From JAKLQR01 sp963753165 (lineage in GTDB: Bacteria > Nitrospirota > Thermodesulfovibrionia > Thermodesulfovibrionales > SM23-35), in contig CAVWBP010000031.1 of the NCBI GenBank assembly GCA_963753165.1, forward strand, positions 11,934 to 75,933: a DNA stretch of 64,000 nucleotides, given 5' to 3'. Made by a program: the position numbers and the translations under genes. This document shows, in pieces, positions 54,538 to 63,793 of this stretch. Each line of letters begins with the position of its first letter. The first letter of the stretch is position 1. The notes below the pieces were generated by a model, which saw nothing but the letters and a program-made list of their open reading frames with translations, did not search any database and was not told where the DNA came from.

Positions 54538-55872
54538 TCAGTATCGTTTCTCCTTTGCGAGTAAACGCACGACCTTCCCCGCAGGGAGAGGGCGGCTGAT
54601 CAGATTCCCCTGAAGCTCATCGCAATCAAGAGAGCGGATCATTGCAAGCTGTTCTTTTTTCTCCACGCCCTCGGCTATGACCTTCATGTTGAGCGTATGT
54701 GCCATAGCGATGATTGCCCGTGCAACCACTCCCTCGGCATTACTGAATGCGACCGAAGAGATGAACGGTTCAACAATCTTCACCTTGCTCATGGGGAAAT
54801 ATTTCAGGTATGCAAGCGATGAGTATCCGGTGCCGAAATCATCGATCGAGATATTGACCCCCATCTTCCGCAGCACCTTCAACGCCCTGATCGTTCGTTC
54901 GATCTTCCGGAGAAAAATGCTTTCGGTCAGCTCCAGTTCAAGAAATTGCGGAGCGAGACCGGTATCTGCAAGGATTCTACTGACCGTGTGCGTAATATCA
55001 TGTTCGTGAAAATGATCCGCCGAAATGTTCACCGCGACACGAATCGGCCGCAACCCTGCTTGCTGCCATGCCATGTTCTGCATGCAGGCTGAACGCAATG
55101 CCCATTCACCGAGAGGGATCGTAAGGCCCGTCTCTTCCATGAGGGGAAGAAATTCTCCGGGATAGACCAGCCCTATCCCCGGTCTCTGCCAGCGGGCAAG
55201 GGCTTCTACTCCGGTTATCAGGCCGGAGCGCAGGTCGATTTGCGGTTGATAATACAGGAGGAACTCCCCCCGCTGGAGGGCCCTTTCCAATCCGGTTTCC
55301 ATGACCATGCGTTCGAACGCCTTTTCAGTCATGGCCGGGGAATAAAATTGATAGGTATTTTTCCTGAGTTCCCTCATTCGTTGCATCGCCGTATATGCGT
55401 TGCTGAGCAGGGATTTCGGATCACCGGCGTCATTCGGAAAAACGCTGATGCCGATATTGAGTTTTACCGAGTATTTCTGTCTGTTGAGGATAAATGGTTT
55501 TTCCATGGAAGAGAGGATACTCCTCGCCACAATCGCAGCGTCTTCGGGATATCGTATCTCCGGCAGGAGTATCACAAATTCATCTCTGCCCGGTCGTGCC
55601 AGGGTATCGCTCTTTCTGATACATCCCTGGAGCCGTTTCACCAATCCTATCAGCAGTCGATTGCCGAATGTCTCACCGAGTGTGTCATTGATGACTTTCA
55701 GACGGTCAGCACTTACAAAGAGGACCGCTATGATCTTCTTCGCCCGGGAAGCAATCGCAACTGACTGGGCAAGACGATCAAAAAATAGATTGCTGTCCGG
55801 AAGCCCTGTCAGGATATCATATGAATCCGTTTTGGCTATGTTTAGTTCAAGCTTCGGTTTTGGAATCTTCAA
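54538..55872 (-). CDS. GGDEF-EAL protein with degenerate GGDEF (probable c-di-GMP phosphodiesterase)
   Basis: A 444-residue cytoplasmic protein. The GGDEF domain (20-175) has RPGRDEF in place of GGDEF, a Gly to Arg change that should abolish cyclase activity. The EAL domain (190-440) keeps GVEALARWQ, NISADHF, ELTES, IDDFGTGYSSLAYL and AEGVE, so hydrolysis of c-di-GMP is likely. The KID-type motif reads KIV. No membrane or sensor domain is present. The frame opens only at a TTG with no ribosome-binding site; a frameshift near the start is possible. Confidence 0.85.
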   Translation of the reverse strand: MKIPKPKLELNIAKTDSYDILTGLPDSNLFFDRLAQSVAIASRAKKIIAVLFVSADRLKVINDTLGETFGNRLLIGLVKRLQGCIRKSDTLARPGRDEFVILLPEIRYPEDAAIVARSILSSMEKPFILNRQKYSVKLNIGISVFPNDAGDPKSLLSNAYTAMQRMRELRKNTYQFYSPAMTEKAFERMVMETGLERALQRGEFLLYYQPQIDLRSGLITGVEALARWQRPGIGLVYPGEFLPLMEETGLTIPLGEWALRSACMQNMAWQQAGLRPIRVAVNISADHFHEHDITHTVSRILADTGLAPQFLELELTESIFLRKIERTIRALKVLRKMGVNISIDDFGTGYSSLAYLKYFPMSKVKIVEPFISSVAFSNAEGVVARAIIAMAHTLNMKVIAEGVEKKEQLAMIRSLDCDELQGNLISRPLPAGKVVRLLAKEKRY

Positions 55873-56408
55873 AAAGTTTCAATGGGACACCCTCATCGCA
55901 TTCCATGCATGCTGAAAGGCATCCTCTACCCCCCTGAAATAAAAAGTCCGGACCATCCACCAGGATAATCCGGCGCTCGTCATGTCTCATGTCCTGAGAT
56001 CTTTTTGTTCTTTTCACCGTTCCATAGTATATCTTCAATGTGAAATCTTTTCATACTACCATTAAATGAATAAAAAAGAAACCTGAAAAAATCACAGTTC
56101 GTCACCTTTCAGTGAAGAGTTCAATCCCCTCCTTTATAAGGAGGGGTTGGGGAGGTTTGAATATTTTTCCAAAATACCCCGCCAACCTCCCCTTGTAAAG
56201 GGGAGGATTTTTCCACCCATACCTGAAGGGTTTCCATAGTGCACTTTCTTTTCGGGGAAGGCGACAAGACTATTCTCAATATAATAATTGAAGATATCGA
56301 TGAGAGCATAAGAGTCCTGTGTCAGAAACGTGCCTGATCGTATAGGTCAGATTGGTAAGAATTCTTTTAGAGGAGAATCTTGCAGTATGAAGTATCGTGA
56401 GTACTTCC
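55873..56408. other. Gene-poor region holding a repeat element and a possible short frame
   Basis: 536 bases. A 63-codon minus frame at 55847-56038 (with CLSACMEC) overlaps the start of the GGDEF-EAL gene but has only a TTG start and no family; it may be an upstream part of that gene out of frame. The palindromic element copy B lies at 56123-56212. No promoter stands out. Confidence 0.4.
56123..56212. repeat. Palindromic intergenic repeat element, copy B
   Basis: About 90 bases, the opposite-strand counterpart of the element at 34298-34382. Two clean hairpins: CCCCTCCTTTATAAGGAGGGG at one end and CCTCCCCTTGTAAAGGGGAGG at the other. They are joined by an A/T-rich centre with ATATTTTTCC. It lies beyond the nuoN stop and may end the nuo transcript. 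Confidence 0.65.
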
Positions 56409-57837
56409 CTAGAATCCTGTTACAGCTGCCCGCGCAAGGTTCAGGAGGGCCGAGGGGAGCACTCCGATAATGAGCACCGCTGCCGTGGTAATGCCGAGCG
56501 CAACTCCATTCGTGAATGAGGTGGTAAGGACCACCTCTGTTTTGGGGTCTCTCATATACATATACATGACGATCCTCAGATAGAAGTATGCGGATATTGC
56601 GCTGAAAATCACCGCAACGAGAACCAGCCAGGTATAGCCTGCATTGATTGCTGCCATAAAGATATAGAACTTGCCGATAAAACCTGCGGTAGGCGGTATA
56701 CCGGTCAGGGAGAACATGAATATCAGCATGAGCGCCGCGGCAAGAGGGTGCGATCTTTGAAAGTCCTTCATAATCAGTGATCTCTTCGCCCTTAAATCCT
56801 TCGCTCCTGAGCATTATAATCACTGCGAAAGCGCCGATGTTCATGAACGCATAGATCATCAGATAATTCATCACACTCGCAAGGCCCTCTGCATTCGCCG
56901 TAATGATTCCGAGCAGGGCATATCCTGCATGGGCGATGGATGAGTATGCAAGCATTCTTTTAATATTTGTCTGCGAAAGCGCAATGATGTTCCCGACAGC
57001 CATGGTGAGAATTGCTATAGGGATCAGCATCACTGCCCAGTCGACCTTTGCAGCCGCAAAACCGATTAAAAAGACCCTTCCGAGTACTGCAAACCCTGCA
57101 GCTTTCGGACCCACAGACATGAACGCGGTAACCGAAGTCGGGGCGCCTTCATAGACATCCGGGGTCCACATGTGAAAAGGCGCCGCAGCTATCTTGAATC
57201 CAAATGCAACAATGAAGAAACTGATCGAAAGCAGAAGGGCGAGGTTGTCTGCAAGCCCTTTCTCGGTGATAAATGCAGCGATTGCCTTTATATCCGTCGT
57301 ACCGGTAAGTCCGTAGATAATCGAAATGCCATAAAGCAGGAAAGCCGAGGAAAACGCTCCGAGGAGGAAGTATTTCAGGGCCGATTCGGTTGACTTAATA
57401 CTATGCCTGATAAATCCCGCAAGCACATACGTGCTGAGGGCCATGAGTTCGAGCCCGAGATAGAGTACGATAAGGTCCCCCGCAGACGCCATGATCATCA
57501 TACCTATGGTGGAAAAGAGGAGAAGGCTGTAATATTCGCCGTAGTTTACTTTTTCCACCGCGATATATTTTATGGAGATTAATATCGACAGAATGACGTT
57601 CAGGAAAAAAATAAGCTTAAAGAAGGTGCTGTAGCCGTCAGAGATGTACATTCCGCCGAAAGTCATGCCTCCGAAAGAAAAAAGGCTTAATCCGATCAGA
57701 GCGGTGCCTGCTATACTGATCAATGCAATCGCTTCTTTCTTCTTGATAACGAGGTCCAGGAGAAGCACGATAAGTGCAAACGCAGTCATGAGGATTTCTG
57801 GCATTACCGGATTGAGATCAGGCAGCGGGAAATTCAT
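56409..57837 (-). CDS. nuoN: NADH-quinone oxidoreductase subunit N (one frameshift)
   Basis: A multi-helix antiporter-like complex I subunit. The first 350 residues read normally (SAGDLIVLYLGLELMALSTY, APFHMWTPDVYEGAPTSVTA). One extra base near 56752-56758 throws the frame. In the next frame the expected SHPLAAALMLIFMFSLTGIP, PPTAGFIGKFYIF and a normal membrane end AARAAVTGF-type tail continue to 56409. It forms a proton-pumping channel in the membrane arm. It is the last gene of nuoD-H-I-J-K-L-M-N. Overlaps nuoM by 4 bases. Confidence 0.88.
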
Positions 57838-59375
57838 CTGATTACCTCCATGATCGATTTTGCGATACTGGCTTCATAAATCCCGCCGGGGATGTTCATC
57901 CTTTCAAGGAGATGTTGTACTGTAGGATGAAGAAAGCTCAGGAATGAGTTCGGATAGATCCCTATCCAGAATACGAGGAATAACATAGGGAGCAATGCCA
58001 GGGTCTCTCTGATGTCCATGTCAGGCAGACCGACAATTTTCGGATTTATCTCCATGAAGAATATTCTCTGATAAAGCCAGAGCATATATCCGGCGCCGAT
58101 TATGATACCGGTGCAGGCAAGGACGCCGGCCCATTTATTCGCAGCAAATCCCCCGAGGAGGATGAGGAATTCACCGACAAACCCGTTCGTGGCAGGAAGA
58201 CCGATAGATGCAAGGGTAAATACCATAAAAAAAGCAGAGTATATCGGCATTACTGATGCAAGTCCTCCGTAATCAGCTATCTTTCTGGTGTGGGTCCGGT
58301 CATACACGACCCCGACTGACAGGAAGAGTGCGCCGGTGATAACCCCGTGGTTCAGCATCTGGAGGATTCCGCCTTCAAGCCCCTGGGCGTTCAGGGCAAA
58401 GATGCCGAGTGTAACAAATCCCATGTGGCTAACCGAACTGTATGCGATAAGACGTTTTAGATCTGTCTGCGCAAGGCATATGACCGCGCCATAAATAATT
58501 GCGATAACAGAAAGCGTAAGCATAACAGGGACCATTGCCTTGGAGGCTTCCGGCAAAAGCGGGAGGGAGAACCTCAGAAAACCATACGCACCCATTTTAA
58601 TGAGGACTGCTGCCAGGATTACAGACCCTGCGGTCGGAGCTTCTGTATGGGCATCCGGCAGCCAGGTGTGAACCGGCCACATTGGGACTTTTACCGCAAA
58701 TGCGGCGAAGAAAGCCCAGAAAAGCCACATCTGCATGGTGAATGGATATTTTATAGTCATCATGGTGAGTATATCGAAAGTATTTCCGGAGTAAAGGTAG
58801 AGGACGATGATTCCGACCAGCATCAGGAGACTTCCGACAAGGGTATACAGGAAGAACTTGATCGCTGCATAGACCCTGTTGGGACCGCCCCACACTCCGA
58901 TGATCAGAAACATCGGGATGAGCATGGCTTCCCAGAAGAGATAGAAGAGGAAGAAGTCGAGGGAGCAGAAAACGCCGATCATGAACGCAGTGGTAAGCAG
59001 TATCGATATGTAAAACTCTTTGACCTTCTTGGTTATTGATTCCCACGAAATCAGGACACAGAGGATCGCGGTAAGCGTCGACAGGAGCACAAACAGAACA
59101 CTGATTCCGTCAACGCCAAGATAGTAATTGATGTTCCAGTTCGGGATCCAGCTGTGTTTTTCTACAAACTGCATTTTATGGGTTGTCTTGTCGAAGTCGG
59201 TAAAAAGGGTCAGAGACAACAGGAATGTGGCAACACTTGTTGCGAGAGCGATCCATTTCGTGAGCGTCTCCCATGATCTCCTGTTGACGAGTATGACAAG
59301 AGCTCCGAGGATGGGCAGGAATATCACCATGCTCAGTATCGGATAGCTTAATTGATTCATTATGACCTGTTCCAT
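57834..59375 (-). CDS. nuoM: NADH-quinone oxidoreductase subunit M
   Basis: A 513-residue antiporter-like subunit with about 14 transmembrane helices. Signature FLFYLFWEAMLIPMF (with the Glu of helix 5), VKVPMWPVHTWLPDAHTEAP with the broken-helix Lys, and ICLAQTDLKRLIAYSSVSHMG. It pumps protons in the membrane arm of complex I. AGGAGAA precedes the ATG. It follows nuoL after 7 bases and overlaps nuoN. Confidence 0.94.
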   Translation of the reverse strand: MEQVIMNQLSYPILSMVIFLPILGALVILVNRRSWETLTKWIALATSVATFLLSLTLFTDFDKTTHKMQFVEKHSWIPNWNINYYLGVDGISVLFVLLSTLTAILCVLISWESITKKVKEFYISILLTTAFMIGVFCSLDFFLFYLFWEAMLIPMFLIIGVWGGPNRVYAAIKFFLYTLVGSLLMLVGIIVLYLYSGNTFDILTMMTIKYPFTMQMWLFWAFFAAFAVKVPMWPVHTWLPDAHTEAPTAGSVILAAVLIKMGAYGFLRFSLPLLPEASKAMVPVMLTLSVIAIIYGAVICLAQTDLKRLIAYSSVSHMGFVTLGIFALNAQGLEGGILQMLNHGVITGALFLSVGVVYDRTHTRKIADYGGLASVMPIYSAFFMVFTLASIGLPATNGFVGEFLILLGGFAANKWAGVLACTGIIIGAGYMLWLYQRIFFMEINPKIVGLPDMDIRETLALLPMLFLVFWIGIYPNSFLSFLHPTVQHLLERMNIPGGIYEASIAKSIMEVIR

Positions 59376-59382
59376 CGTTCTC

Positions 59383-61374
59383 CTACTGTAGTAATATTGC
59401 TAAGGCGATAATAAACACTGCTCCGGCTGCCATAAATATTGCATAATTGCTGGCTATCCCGCTCTGTATCTTCCTGAAAACCTGGCTGAAGTTGCCTATG
59501 GTGCTTGGCACCCCGTTTACCACGCCCTCTATGATCTTTGCGTCGGTAAAGCCTACCAGTATTCTCTTTGCAACCCAGAGGGTCGGCTGCACAAAAAGGA
59601 AATTATAGATTTCATCAATATAGTATTTGTTATACAGTGTTTTATACACCACACTGAATGTCCTGCTGATCTTCGCAGGAAGCTCTGACTTTCTAAGATA
59701 CATAAATGCTGAGAGTCCGAGACCAATGAATGCAAGTGAAGTCGACAGCCCCATAACCGCCCATTCCTCTGCATGGGTGCCATGAAATTCAGGGTGACCA
59801 ACCACCGGTTTCAGGAATTCCGCAAAATGTCCGCCGCCCCCGAGTATAGGCGGTATACCGATCCAACCGGCTGCAACAGCGCCAAGCGCAAGGAACATCA
59901 GCGGCACAGTCATGACTGCAGGAGATTCATGGATATGATGTTCTCCGTGAGAGCCGTGCCCTTGTGAGTCATGCCCTGAACCATGTGCGCTGTGGCCATG
60001 CGCCTCTGTATGGTGAATACCGCGATGCTCACCATGGAATGTCAGGAATATGATCCTGAATGTATAGAAAGGCGTGAAGAACGCTCCTGAAACTGCGAGC
60101 ACCCAGACAAATTTCCCGACAGCGGAATTGGAAGCATAGGCAGACCAGATAATCTCATCCTTGCTGAAAAATCCCGAGAGACCGGGGAAGCCCATGGCAC
60201 TGAGGCCTGCAATAAGGAATACCGCATAGGTTACCGGCATGTATTTTTTCAGTCCGCCCATCTCCCGAATATCATTGGTATGGACGGCATGGATTACGCT
60301 TCCGGCAGCGAGGAAGAGGAGCGCTTTAAAAAATGCATGGGTATAGAGATGGAAGATACCTGCTGCATATGCTCCGACTCCACAGGCAAGGAACATGTAG
60401 CCTAAATGGCTGCAGGTAGAATAGGCAATGACCCTCTTGATATCGTTCTGCACAAGAGCAATGGTCGACGCAAAGAACATGGTAAGCGCACCGATGACCG
60501 CGACGACATTCATTGCCACGTCCGAAAGGTTGAATATCGGGCTGCACCTGGCTACGAGGAATACCCCTGCGGTAACCATAGTCGCTGCATGGATTAACGC
60601 GCTGACCGGCGTCGGGCCCTCCATTGCATCAGGGAGCCAGACATGGAGCGGCAGCTGTGCCGACTTTCCGACTGCTCCGCAGAAAAGCAGGAGTGCAATA
60701 AGTGTCGGGAGATCGACGGTCATCCCGAGGAAATTCACCGTCCTGCCCACCATGGTTGAAGCATTGGAGAACACATCCGCATAATGAAGGGTGCCGAAGG
60801 TGAGGAAAACCATGAACACACCGATTCCGAAACCGAAGTCGCCGAACCTGTTCACGATGAAAGCCTTCTTGCCGGCGTCAGCGGCAGACTTCTTGTGGAA
60901 GTAATATCCGATCAGGAAGTAAGAGCAGAGACCGACACCCTCCCAGCCGAAATACAGCTGGAGAAAATTGTTCCCCATAATGAGCATCAGCATACAGAAG
61001 GTAAAAAGATTCAGATACGCGAAAAACCGGTAATAGCCGGTATCCCCGTGCATATACCCCGCCGCATAGATATGGATAAGAGTCGCGCAGGTGGTTACCA
61101 CTATGAGCATGACTACGGTAAGGGGGTCGATCAGGAAACCGACGGAAACCTTGAAGCTTCCGGAAATGATCCAGGTATAGAGGTCTGCATCGATCACATG
61201 CCCTGCGAGCACATCCCTGAGAGTGAAGAGAGTGCATACCCAGGAACCGCCGACAGCCAGAATAGCAGGCCAGTGGGCATTGAATTTCGTCACTTCCTTG
61301 CCGAGGAGGATATTGATTAAAAAACCTATCAGCGGCAGAAACGGTATTAAAACATGATAGAATTGCAGTTCCAT
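59383..61374 (-). CDS. nuoL: NADH-quinone oxidoreductase subunit L
   Basis: A 663-residue subunit, the distal proton pump of the membrane arm with the long lateral helix at its C-terminus. Motifs: FFAYLNLFTFCMLML, FGWEGVGLCSYFLIGY, SAQLPLHVWLPDAMEGPTPV and LVQNDIKRVIAYSTCSHLG. A His-rich loop (about 445-480, with repeated HGSHG-like units) is inserted before the last helices. It might bind metal or be a lineage feature. Confidence 0.94.
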   Translation of the reverse strand: MELQFYHVLIPFLPLIGFLINILLGKEVTKFNAHWPAILAVGGSWVCTLFTLRDVLAGHVIDADLYTWIISGSFKVSVGFLIDPLTVVMLIVVTTCATLIHIYAAGYMHGDTGYYRFFAYLNLFTFCMLMLIMGNNFLQLYFGWEGVGLCSYFLIGYYFHKKSAADAGKKAFIVNRFGDFGFGIGVFMVFLTFGTLHYADVFSNASTMVGRTVNFLGMTVDLPTLIALLLFCGAVGKSAQLPLHVWLPDAMEGPTPVSALIHAATMVTAGVFLVARCSPIFNLSDVAMNVVAVIGALTMFFASTIALVQNDIKRVIAYSTCSHLGYMFLACGVGAYAAGIFHLYTHAFFKALLFLAAGSVIHAVHTNDIREMGGLKKYMPVTYAVFLIAGLSAMGFPGLSGFFSKDEIIWSAYASNSAVGKFVWVLAVSGAFFTPFYTFRIIFLTFHGEHRGIHHTEAHGHSAHGSGHDSQGHGSHGEHHIHESPAVMTVPLMFLALGAVAAGWIGIPPILGGGGHFAEFLKPVVGHPEFHGTHAEEWAVMGLSTSLAFIGLGLSAFMYLRKSELPAKISRTFSVVYKTLYNKYYIDEIYNFLFVQPTLWVAKRILVGFTDAKIIEGVVNGVPSTIGNFSQVFRKIQSGIASNYAIFMAAGAVFIIALAILLQ

Positions 61375-61384
61375 AGATTACCCC

Positions 61385-61690
61385 TTACCCCTGCATCTCT
61401 TTTATTTCATCCACATGTGCAGTGGCCTTGTTTCTGAATACAGCAATGACGATTGCAAGTCCTATGGCAGCCTCTGCAGCTGCAACCGCAATGACGAAGA
61501 ACGCGAGTATATGCCCCCTTAAATCCTGAAGATAATGGCTTAACGAAATAAGGTTAATATTCACCGCATTCAGCATCAGTTCGATCGACATAAATACTAT
61601 AATAATGTTCTTCCTCGTAAGGAATCCGATCATACCAATCGTAAATACCGCCAGACTGAGAACCATGTACCAGCTTAAAGGAACCATCAT
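61385..61690 (-). CDS. nuoK: NADH-quinone oxidoreductase subunit K
   Basis: A 101-residue subunit with three transmembrane helices. It keeps the buried Glu residues in FMSIELMLNAVNI and AAAEAAIGLAIVIA used in proton transfer. It overlaps the nuoJ stop by 1 base and is 10 bases before nuoL. Confidence 0.94.
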   Translation of the reverse strand: MMVPLSWYMVLSLAVFTIGMIGFLTRKNIIIVFMSIELMLNAVNINLISLSHYLQDLRGHILAFFVIAVAAAEAAIGLAIVIAVFRNKATAHVDEIKEMQG

Positions 61691-62202
61691 CAGCTTTTAA
61701 GCCTCCTTTTCGCAAGGACTATCGCACCAACAATTGCCACAAGCAGTATTAACGAAGCGATCTCGAAAGGATAGAGGAACTGTGTATATAACAGCTTCCC
61801 CAGCACCTGAATATGCGTTTCCTGCTTTATAAGCTCAACAGTATACTGTCCCGGCGGTGCGGCTACAAACGATCCTAATGACATAAACACTACTACAAAC
61901 AGTCCGATAGCAAAGGTGACTCCTGTCGGTCCGTAACCGACATATTTGCTTATGGTCATTTCTTCGCGCAGGTTCATAAGAAGCACAACAAAGAGGAACA
62001 GGACGAGAATACCGCCTGCATACACAATCACCTGAACGGCTGCCATAAATTCTGCGTTCAGGAACAGATATAAACCGGCGATGTGGAAGAAGAGCAGAAG
62101 CATCCAGAGCACGCTGTGCACCGGGTTCCTGCGGGTAATAACGAGAAGGGACAGAACAACTATTGCAAAAGCGAAATATGCGAAAAATCCGATCGAGATC
62201 AT
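61690..62202 (-). CDS. nuoJ: NADH-quinone oxidoreductase subunit J
   Basis: A 170-residue subunit with five transmembrane helices. It has the typical NPVHSVLWMLLLFFHIAGLY, then LNAEFMAAVQVIVYAGGILVLFLFVVLLMN, whose third helix carries the pi-bulge region linking quinone and proton channels. It overlaps nuoI by 4 bases (ATGA) and nuoK by 1. Confidence 0.93.
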   Translation of the reverse strand: MISIGFFAYFAFAIVVLSLLVITRRNPVHSVLWMLLLFFHIAGLYLFLNAEFMAAVQVIVYAGGILVLFLFVVLLMNLREEMTISKYVGYGPTGVTFAIGLFVVVFMSLGSFVAAPPGQYTVELIKQETHIQVLGKLLYTQFLYPFEIASLILLVAIVGAIVLAKRRLKS

Positions 62203-62726
62203 TCTTTCTTCCCTCTGTATGATGCCTGGCCCTGAGGTGTTCCAAAATCTTCAGAGAAGGGTCTCCAGAATTTCCTGTAATAGAGCTCACCCTTATCGCC
62301 GGGCATATATTTATCCCAGTTGGACAATAACTTTTCTTTGGTCATATATAAATCATCTTTATTGTAGGACGAGTATTCGTAATTCTCTGTCAATGAAATA
62401 GCGCCATACGGGCACGCCTCTACACAGAATCCGCAGTATATGCATCTCAGAAGTTCTATCTCGTATTTTTCGACCTTCCCTTTCGCTCTTGTTATTTTGA
62501 TGCACTGCGAAGGGCAAATGGTTGCGCAAAGACCGCATCCGACACATTTTGCGCGGCCGGCGTCTTTCGCAAGGGCATGCTGACCCCTGAAACCCGGAGC
62601 GATCTTCCTTCTCTCCTTTGGATACTGAATCGTAACCGCAGGGGTAAGCATCGTTTTCAGGGTTAATGCCATACCCTTGAAAATTTCTATGAAGGTAATC
62701 GTTTTCAGGAATTTCTTGAATGTCAC
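62199..62726 (-). CDS. nuoI: NADH-quinone oxidoreductase subunit I (2[4Fe-4S])
   Basis: A 175-residue peripheral subunit with two [4Fe-4S] motifs: CVGCGLCATICPS and CIYCGFCVEACPY. It passes electrons to NuoB and the quinone site. The start is a GTG 14 bases after nuoH. The N-terminal amphipathic helices that attach to the membrane arm are present. Confidence 0.94.
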   Translation of the reverse strand: MTFKKFLKTITFIEIFKGMALTLKTMLTPAVTIQYPKERRKIAPGFRGQHALAKDAGRAKCVGCGLCATICPSQCIKITRAKGKVEKYEIELLRCIYCGFCVEACPYGAISLTENYEYSSYNKDDLYMTKEKLLSNWDKYMPGDKGELYYRKFWRPFSEDFGTPQGQASYRGKKE

Positions 62727-62740
62727 GCTTCCTTACCTCA

Positions 62741-63790
62741 TCAGAATAGTATTTTTACCAGACCTGTTAATAAAATATTCGCTAATGCCACCGGTATGAG
62801 AATCTTCCAGCCGATACCCATAAGCTGGTCATATCTGTATCTCGGCACTGTTGCCCTGATCCAGTAATAGAAGAAAAAGAAGGCATAGACTTTCATAATG
62901 AACCAGACGACACCCGGCACATGTGACAGGAACGGGAGCACCTTAAGCACATACCATGGCAGCGTCCAGCCGCCGAGGAAACAGATCGTGCAGAGTGAAG
63001 CCATCAGGATCATCGCGATATATTCACCCAGGAAGAACAGGGCGAACCTGAACCCGCTGTATTCGGTGAAGTATCCGGCCACAAGCTCGCTTTCCGCTTC
63101 GGGCATGTCAAAGGGCGTCCTGTTTGTTTCTGCCACCGCTGCGATAACGAATACGACAAAACCGAGGAACTGCGGGATTGCATACATCCCCCAGACCGAT
63201 TCGCCCTGGGCCCTGATAATATCGGAAAGATTCAGCGAACCTGCCATCATCATGACTCCGACGAGGCTCAGCCCCAGCGCGATTTCATAACTGATAACCT
63301 GGGCTGCTGATCTGATACCGCCCATGAACGCATATTTTGAGTTGGACGCCCATCCCGCGATGAATATTCCGTACACGCCCATGCCCGCCATTGCAAAGAT
63401 GAACAGAAGCCCTACATTGAGATCTGCAATGACAAAACTTGGATCGAACGGTATAACCGCGAGATTCACCATGGACGAAGCCATGAAGATGATCGGAGCG
63501 AGATAAAAGACCGCCTTGTCAGCCTGGGCAGGAATAATATCCTCTTTGAAGAACAACTTGATCCCGTCGGCAAAAGGCTGGAGAAGGCCGTGGGGACCGA
63601 CTCTCATCGGACCGAGCCTCGCCTGCATGTGCCCGATGACTTTCCGCTCAAAATATGTTGCATATGCCACATGGAGCAATCCTATTCCCAGAACAACGGC
63701 AATCTTCACAATGATGATTACCACTTCAATACTGAATTTCATTACTGTATCGATTGTCGAAGGATTGATTGTCATGCCCATGATATTCAT
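62741..63790 (-). CDS. nuoH: NADH-quinone oxidoreductase subunit H
   Basis: A 349-residue subunit with about eight transmembrane helices that forms much of the quinone-binding channel. Motifs: YFERKVIGHMQARLGPMRVGPHGLLQ, GWASNSKYAFMGG, RTPFDMPEAESELVAGYFTEYSG and RATVPRYRYDQLMGIGWK. It begins 3 bases after nuoD ends. The ATG has AGGTAGG upstream. Confidence 0.95.
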   Translation of the reverse strand: MNIMGMTINPSTIDTVMKFSIEVVIIIVKIAVVLGIGLLHVAYATYFERKVIGHMQARLGPMRVGPHGLLQPFADGIKLFFKEDIIPAQADKAVFYLAPIIFMASSMVNLAVIPFDPSFVIADLNVGLLFIFAMAGMGVYGIFIAGWASNSKYAFMGGIRSAAQVISYEIALGLSLVGVMMMAGSLNLSDIIRAQGESVWGMYAIPQFLGFVVFVIAAVAETNRTPFDMPEAESELVAGYFTEYSGFRFALFFLGEYIAMILMASLCTICFLGGWTLPWYVLKVLPFLSHVPGVVWFIMKVYAFFFFYYWIRATVPRYRYDQLMGIGWKILIPVALANILLTGLVKILF

Positions 63791-63793
63791 AGC

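Noticed and set aside
55847..56038. 63-residue minus frame with CLSACMEC before the GGDEF-EAL gene
   Set aside because: TTG start, no ribosome-binding site, no family; could be a frameshifted upstream part but not supportable as a gene.
56121..56309. 62-residue frame over the repeat element
   Set aside because: It is a chance reading through the palindromic repeat.
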